From contig JANDJZ010000557.1 of the NCBI GenBank assembly GCA_027943245.1, forward strand, positions 1-28,174: a stretch of DNA of 28,174 bases. The letters are read 5' to 3'. Made by a program: the position numbers and the translations under genes. This document shows positions 23,604 to 28,174 of this stretch, piece by piece (positions within the stretch are counted from its first letter, which is position 1; the number at the start of each line of letters is the position of its first letter). This DNA is from Acanthamoeba sp. SK_2022b (Eukaryota; Discosea; Longamoebia; Acanthamoebidae). Below the pieces are notes generated by a model that worked only from the letters and a program-made list of their open reading frames with translations, did not search any database and was not told the origin of the DNA.

Positions 23604-26600
23604 CTCCACACGCACTGTGCAGTCACAAAGGAGGGGAGACGGTGACCTCCTCTTTGAAGTTGCGCTCCATGTCGCGAGTGATCTGCTCGGCGGTCATCAC
23701 CTTGATGGCCACCTCGGTGCCCTTCCACAGGCCCTTGTGCACCTGCCCGTTACCGCCCGCGCCCAGCTGCTCCCCGAACTCGAGCTCGCTCATATCGATC
23801 TCCCACTCGTCCCTGTATAAACACGCAGTTCACACGCGCGTGCCGCCCCCCTCGACCAATCAGCGCGTGCTACTCTTGCGCGAGCGTGTGTGCGGTTGTG
23901 TGTTGTCTTGCCTGTGTCGCCTGTTGCTGCGCGCGTAGAGGGCAAAGGCGACGACGAGGCCCAGGAAGAGCAGAACGCAGATCACGATCGCAGGGACCAC
24001 CAGCCCCACTGTGGTTTGATGGAAAACACAAGGCCACGTTGGTGAGCTTGAGCGCGCGCGCAAGTGCAACGCGTGGTGGTGGTGATTGGGGGGGGGAGAA
24101 GTGGGGCACCGGTGAGGCCGATGATGAGGGCGTCGGAGACCGACGACTCCTCCTGACAGAACTCGCCCGTCCAGCCGCTGTTGCATTTGCAGGCGCCGTC
24201 GATGCAGACGCCCTGATTGGCGCACAGCGTGCCCTCCCACACGCAGCCTGTTGTAACCGCGGGCAGTGGTGTAAGGCAAAAAACTGCACGGCGAACCGAG
24301 CGCATACACGCGCGGGGATACCGTGAATGCTGCTCGTGAACTCTCCGTCGCACTGGATGCTGGACACGAAGGTGAGCATCTCCTTGTAGATGGGCGACGA
24401 CTTGGCGGCCACCGTCGCCCCCGTCCTGCGACAAGCCGATTGGTTAGCGATAGTGTCGACAAAATTTCACCCAATGAACAAGCGATGCTTGCGGGACCCA
24501 CCGCACAGCGATGTCCGAGGCGGTCGTCGATGTCTGGCTCCCTGTGTGCAGTTGCGTTGAGATGTTGTGAGACGAACGAGTGAATTGATGCCACCTGTTG
24601 GGAAGCAAAAAGGCCGTACAGTAGAGCCATTCGGTCAAGGCCTGGGCCTTGTTGCAGTCGATCATGTCCTTCGCGTGGATGAAGAAGTGGCCGACGGCGG
24701 CCACGGGCCAGCTGCCGGCGCCCGTGCCCAGCACGATACCGGGCGACTTGGCCTTGACGTTGTCCTGGGCAAAGTCGTCGAGCGCGGCCGTCACCGACCC
24801 CGCGTTGGCCTGCACCGGCTTGCCCGCCGCGTTCACCATGTCGCCGATCTGGAGCGTCCGGGTCTGGTACAGTTCATTGTAACTACCCCCCCCCCCGTCC
24901 ACGCGTCCGTGTCAATGTTTGTCACAAGTGTCGACACATCAAGGGACTGGTGAAGTACTTCCAGAAGGTGAAGGTGTTGCCGGCGCTCGCGGCGCCCGAA
25001 GCGATGTCGGCGGCCGCCAGGTCCATCGTCAACGCGCTGAGAGTCACCGGATACGGCACCTGGCTCCCCGAGCCGATCTGTCACATAAACGTGTGAGGGC
25101 CTTGCCTTAAGGTGGCCGCAGGGGAGTCGGGGCAGACGCACCTCCCAGTTGGCCACGCTGTTGGCGAGGGCGGTGGTCATGAGCAGGTTCTCGAGCGACG
25201 CGTTGGTGGTGACGACCACGCGAATGTCGGCGTCGGGCAGCACGCTCTGCAGGGTCGGATTCAGCGCGCTGATGTTGGCGTGGTTCCACTGGGTGATGCG
25301 GCCGTAGAGAATGTCCGCCACCGTCTGCATGTCGAACAGCAGCCTCTCACTCTGCGTAGACGCATGCGCCACACGCGCGCACGCAAGCGCCCCGGGGCCA
25401 ACGGTGAGTGAAGGCAGTGGCGAATGGGCGGCTGTGCAGGTAAGGGGGAAGACCTGCGCAGCCAATGCGGGCACGTTGTAGGCCGGCACGATGGCATAGG
25501 CCACCACGGGCAGGGCCTCCAGGTCAGAGTCGCCGAGGTCATCGCCAGGCGTGTCTGCGCTCCCCCCCCAGTCAGACACCAGCACGCGGTGGGATTCGCT
25601 CGGGGAGTGCGTACAGGAGGTGGTGGCGCCAAAGTCGACGTTCAGGTCAAGCGAGTCCTGGAGCGCCTGTTGGTCTGTCGACGCAAAGTACTTGAGCAGG
25701 AACGTGCTCGATGCGTACGCGCTGGCCCACTCTGCACTCCACAAGTGAGACTCGGTGGGGGCAATGCACGCGCAGGCGAGGCATGGACGGTGGCGCAAGG
25801 AGACGCACTGGGGTAGGTGGGCGACGACCCGCCGCCTCCCAGGAGCACCGCGGTGCTGAAGGCGCGCTTGCCTTGGCAGGTGATGTTGTACAGCGAGTCA
25901 AACACCCTGCCACGTTGCGTTGAGCGCGAGTTGTAGTAGTCGCATGGGCATGGGCGTGGGCGCTGCAAACCTCTTTCGGAAGTGGTTGGTGAGCGGCACG
26001 TAGCCTTCGGTCTGGGCGACGACCGAGGCCTTGTCGTTGAACTGGGTCCACGCGAGGAAGGCCAGCAGGTCCTGCACGTCCCCGCAGTCGAACGCGCCCG
26101 TGCTGTTGTAGGCCAGCGTGAGAAACTCGAAATGGGCGAATGGCCACGCGTCCGTCCCTGTGCGCGCGCCCATTGGTCAGCGAGGAACTGGAATAAAAAA
26201 TAACAATAGATTATTATAAAATAAAAATAGATAAATATAAAAGTCGAAAATGAAAGGTAGGGCACCAGCGGAGTCGGAGAGGGAGATGGCGTAGGTGGTC
26301 GAGTTGTCCTTGTCCGCCATCGCGCTCTGGACGCTGTCGAGAGAGAGGCTAACAAGCGTGCCGGCCTTGTTGTACATCTTGATCTGGCGCAGGCCCGAGC
26401 TCTGCGCCTGCGCGATGCTGGCGTAGGTCATGCTATATGGCGTGCCCTATTTGATCACGCAGGTGTGATTGTTTGCGTCAAAATGAGCACTGCTTTGCGC
26501 GCAAGCCTCTGCGTGCCGGTGGAGTGTGGCCAGTACCTGAACGTGCTCGAGCCTTAGTGTTGAGTTGTTGAAGGCAATGGCCATCCCGCGCAGGGAGACC

Positions 26601-27768
26601 TCCATGTTTTCGATGAGGATCGAGGCATTGTTGAAAGCGGCCGCGTATTGGGGGCTGAAGCTACTCAGCGCTCTGGTGAGCACCTGCGCAGGCATTAGCA
26701 ATTTTTTTATTTTGAAAAAAAACTTGAAGAATAAATAATCATTAAAAAAAAGCAATCAAAACAAACCAAAAAGATAACCGAAAGGATAGCGCACGGCGGT
26801 GAGGTCAAGAACGCCTAGCATGTCAAAGGCTAGGGTGATGTTCTTGTGCGGCAGCTCGTTGGCATTGGACATATCGGGGTTGAGTTCTAGGATGGCCGCG
26901 TCGTCCCACATGGTGATGTCGCCCAGCCAGATCGCGGCAAGCACCGTTCTGTCCCCCGTGGCCACCGCATTAAGTGTTGATACGACCCAGAGCCATGAGT
27001 GGGCGAGGCCTTACCGGTTAAGAATGAGGTCGTGGGTGGTGTTGGGCAGGTTGTAGATGAGTGCCAGCCCGCTAGCAACCATCGGGAACTGCGTGCCGTC
27101 GTAGGGCTCTGAAGGCGGGAATTCGAGGTGAGCCTTGGCCACGGCATGGGTCGATCAGAGACAAGCCACGCACCAAGCTCCGCCTCCGGAAGAGCGTCCT
27201 CGGTGATTGGGAAGTCCACTTGGCCTTCAAGATAAGCCAATGAAGCCGCGTAGGGAAAGGAGACCGAAAAGGTGACCTCCACATCGTCCTGTGTAAACCT
27301 GACCATTTTTTATTTTTTTAAAAAAAACGTAAATATTACGATATATTCTTATTCTTATGATCATAACCTTTATTTCCGCTATAAATTCTCGTAGTTGAAT
27401 TGCGATGTTTATTTCTGCACGGAGAACAAGGTTGCGCGCCACATCATGACGGAGTGTGCAGCAGGGCCATTTACGGACAAAAGCAAAGATGCCACAGCGA
27501 GCTGGGCGCAGACCAAGTTTGACGAAGAACGAAATAGGGGAGGAGGACGTACATGTAGGCGCTGCCCCATGAAGTGATGAGACTCGCGGCGTTCTGGCCG
27601 CCGGAACCCACGAGCGCGGCGGCCTTGGCCTCTGCATGGAGTCGGGGCGCGTGAAGTTTAGTTGCAGGCTCGAGCAGAACCTCCGAGACTTGCAAACGTA
27701 CGGAGAAGAGAGAGCGTCAAAAGAAAGGCGAGAAGAGGCCCAAGCCGTCGCAAGCTGCGCACTTCCAT
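19890..27768 (-). CDS. Receptor-like protein: two PstS-like binding domains, EGF module, membrane span, TKL kinase, class III cyclase, TKL kinase
   Basis: Read from high to low coordinate, 32 exons: 27768-27702, 27631-27549, 27288-27174, 27108-27015, 26948-26779, 26670-26537, 26446-26266, 26157-25971, 25906-25809, 25731-25615, 25554-25454, 25351-25142, 25077-24959, 24882-24620, 24541-24502, 24425-24322, 24247-24110, 24008-23912, 23812-23647, 23521-23405, 23322-23164, 23031-22884, 22810-22608, 22485-22413, 22342-22256, 22184-21997, 21926-21819, 21742-21512, 21408-21176, 21075-20574, 20409-20310, 20218-19890; about 1653 residues. Signal peptide 1-22; binding-protein domains about 23-350 and 355-694; EGF module 696-731; span about 737-765; kinase 1 about 773-1037 (VAIK, HRDLKSLN, DFGLTK); cyclase about 1095-1344 (FSDITRA, VNAAARITS); kinase 2 about 1366-1640 (VAVK, HRDLKPSN, DFGFAR). 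It probably acts in the plasma membrane. The intron after 23912 has a GC donor. The junction 26779/26670 is uncertain; all others close in frame. Confidence 0.87.
20472..20565 (+). repeat. (GT)n on the top strand, (CA)n in the receptor transcript
   Basis: It fills the intron between receptor exons 20574-21075 and 20310-20409, just after the HRDLKPSNLL catalytic loop. Confidence 0.95.
23076..23156 (+). repeat. (GT)n on the top strand, (CA)n in the receptor transcript
   Basis: It fills the intron 23163-23032 inside kinase 1. This is the same relative position (between the catalytic loop and DFG) as the repeat-bearing intron in kinase 2. Confidence 0.95.
23553..23602 (+). repeat. (CAA)n array in a receptor intron
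   Basis: About 16 units (TTG in transcript sense) lie in the intron 23646-23522 of kinase 1. Confidence 0.9.
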
Positions 27769-28174
27769 CCTCGTGTTCGCGGTCGAAGACTGTCTCGCGA
27801 GGCAGTGTGGCCCACCCTTGGTGCCGTTTGGTAATTTGCGTTCGCCAATACGCCATTCGACGGGAAAGAAACGAATCACCGCTTGCGCTGATCCAAACCG
27901 CGCGTGGTGATGGTTGCGTGTTGTGCGTGTGCGCAGGTTTCACTGTACACCCTGCCACAGTGGCTTGACGGCGCATCCCCGACAAGTTCCCGAGGTGTTG
28001 CCTCTTCGTCACTCTGACACCTTTGTCAGGCTGAGGTGCCAAGCCCGCCTTTTCCGAAGGCTTTCTCTTGCCATTTTCTTCTTGCCTATTTTCGTTTTGC
28101 GCGGCCACGTGGATGGACGAAGCCACAGCACCATCACGGCCCCTTGGCCTGGGCAGGCGAGTGTTGGTCGTGGG
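27769..28174. other. Upstream flank of the receptor gene
   Basis: It would contain the receptor promoter on the minus strand. No clear TATA box or further gene is seen. A small hairpin (CACTGT at 27941-27946 with ACAGTG at 27957-27962) is the only structure noted. Confidence 0.4.

Overview
The window looks like nuclear DNA of a GC-rich, intron-dense free-living amoeba, most like Acanthamoeba. The evidence is strong third-position G/C in coding exons, many short GT-AG introns (often 60-150 bases) holding dinucleotide microsatellites, and TKL-type kinases, cyclase-kinase receptors and bacterial-type carbohydrate enzymes side by side. The organism is an inference from style; no species marker was checked. 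No tRNA, rRNA, CRISPR array or intact transposon was found.

Layout, left to right. (1) 96-2906, + strand: 3' part of a TKL-type kinase gene that enters from the left edge, with a degenerate ATP site and a C-terminal coiled coil. (2) 3237-6370, +: a membrane-anchored cytochrome P450 in 12 exons, one of only 8 bases. (3) 7090-7998, +: an intronless helix-rich protein of unknown function, preceded by an inverted-repeat-rich spacer. (4) 8582-9778, +: a cinnamyl-alcohol-dehydrogenase-type zinc oxidoreductase in 3 exons. (5) 9779-11225: no confident gene; about 870 bases of it are clearly lower in GC than the surroundings. (6) 11226-14875, +: trehalose synthase (TreS) in 17 exons. (7) 15223-16612, +: a phytanoyl-CoA-dioxygenase-family (PhyH) protein in 7 exons. 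(8) 16694-17227, +: a possible small membrane protein. (9) 17348-19789, +: a type II membrane glycosyltransferase of the DUF563/GT61 kind in 6 exons. (10) 27768-19890, - strand: a 32-exon receptor of about 1653 residues, converging tail to tail with gene 9. Order: signal peptide, two periplasmic-binding-protein (PstS-like) domains, EGF-like module, one membrane span, TKL kinase, class III nucleotide cyclase domain, second TKL kinase.

The genes are separate transcription units rather than an operon. TreS (maltose/trehalose interconversion) fits the osmotic or encystment physiology of such amoebae, and the receptor would couple an extracellular ligand to phosphorylation and perhaps cyclic-nucleotide signalling. 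The exon models were built by hand from reading frame, splice dinucleotides and remembered family motifs. Every junction closes in frame except one in the first binding-protein domain of the receptor (26670-26779), which is ambiguous.

Points that stand out: the receptor architecture; an 8-base P450 micro-exon carrying the oxygen-activation motif; three predicted GC-AG introns; complementary CA and GT repeats in introns flanking single exons; G-runs directly upstream of several acceptors; and the low-GC island.
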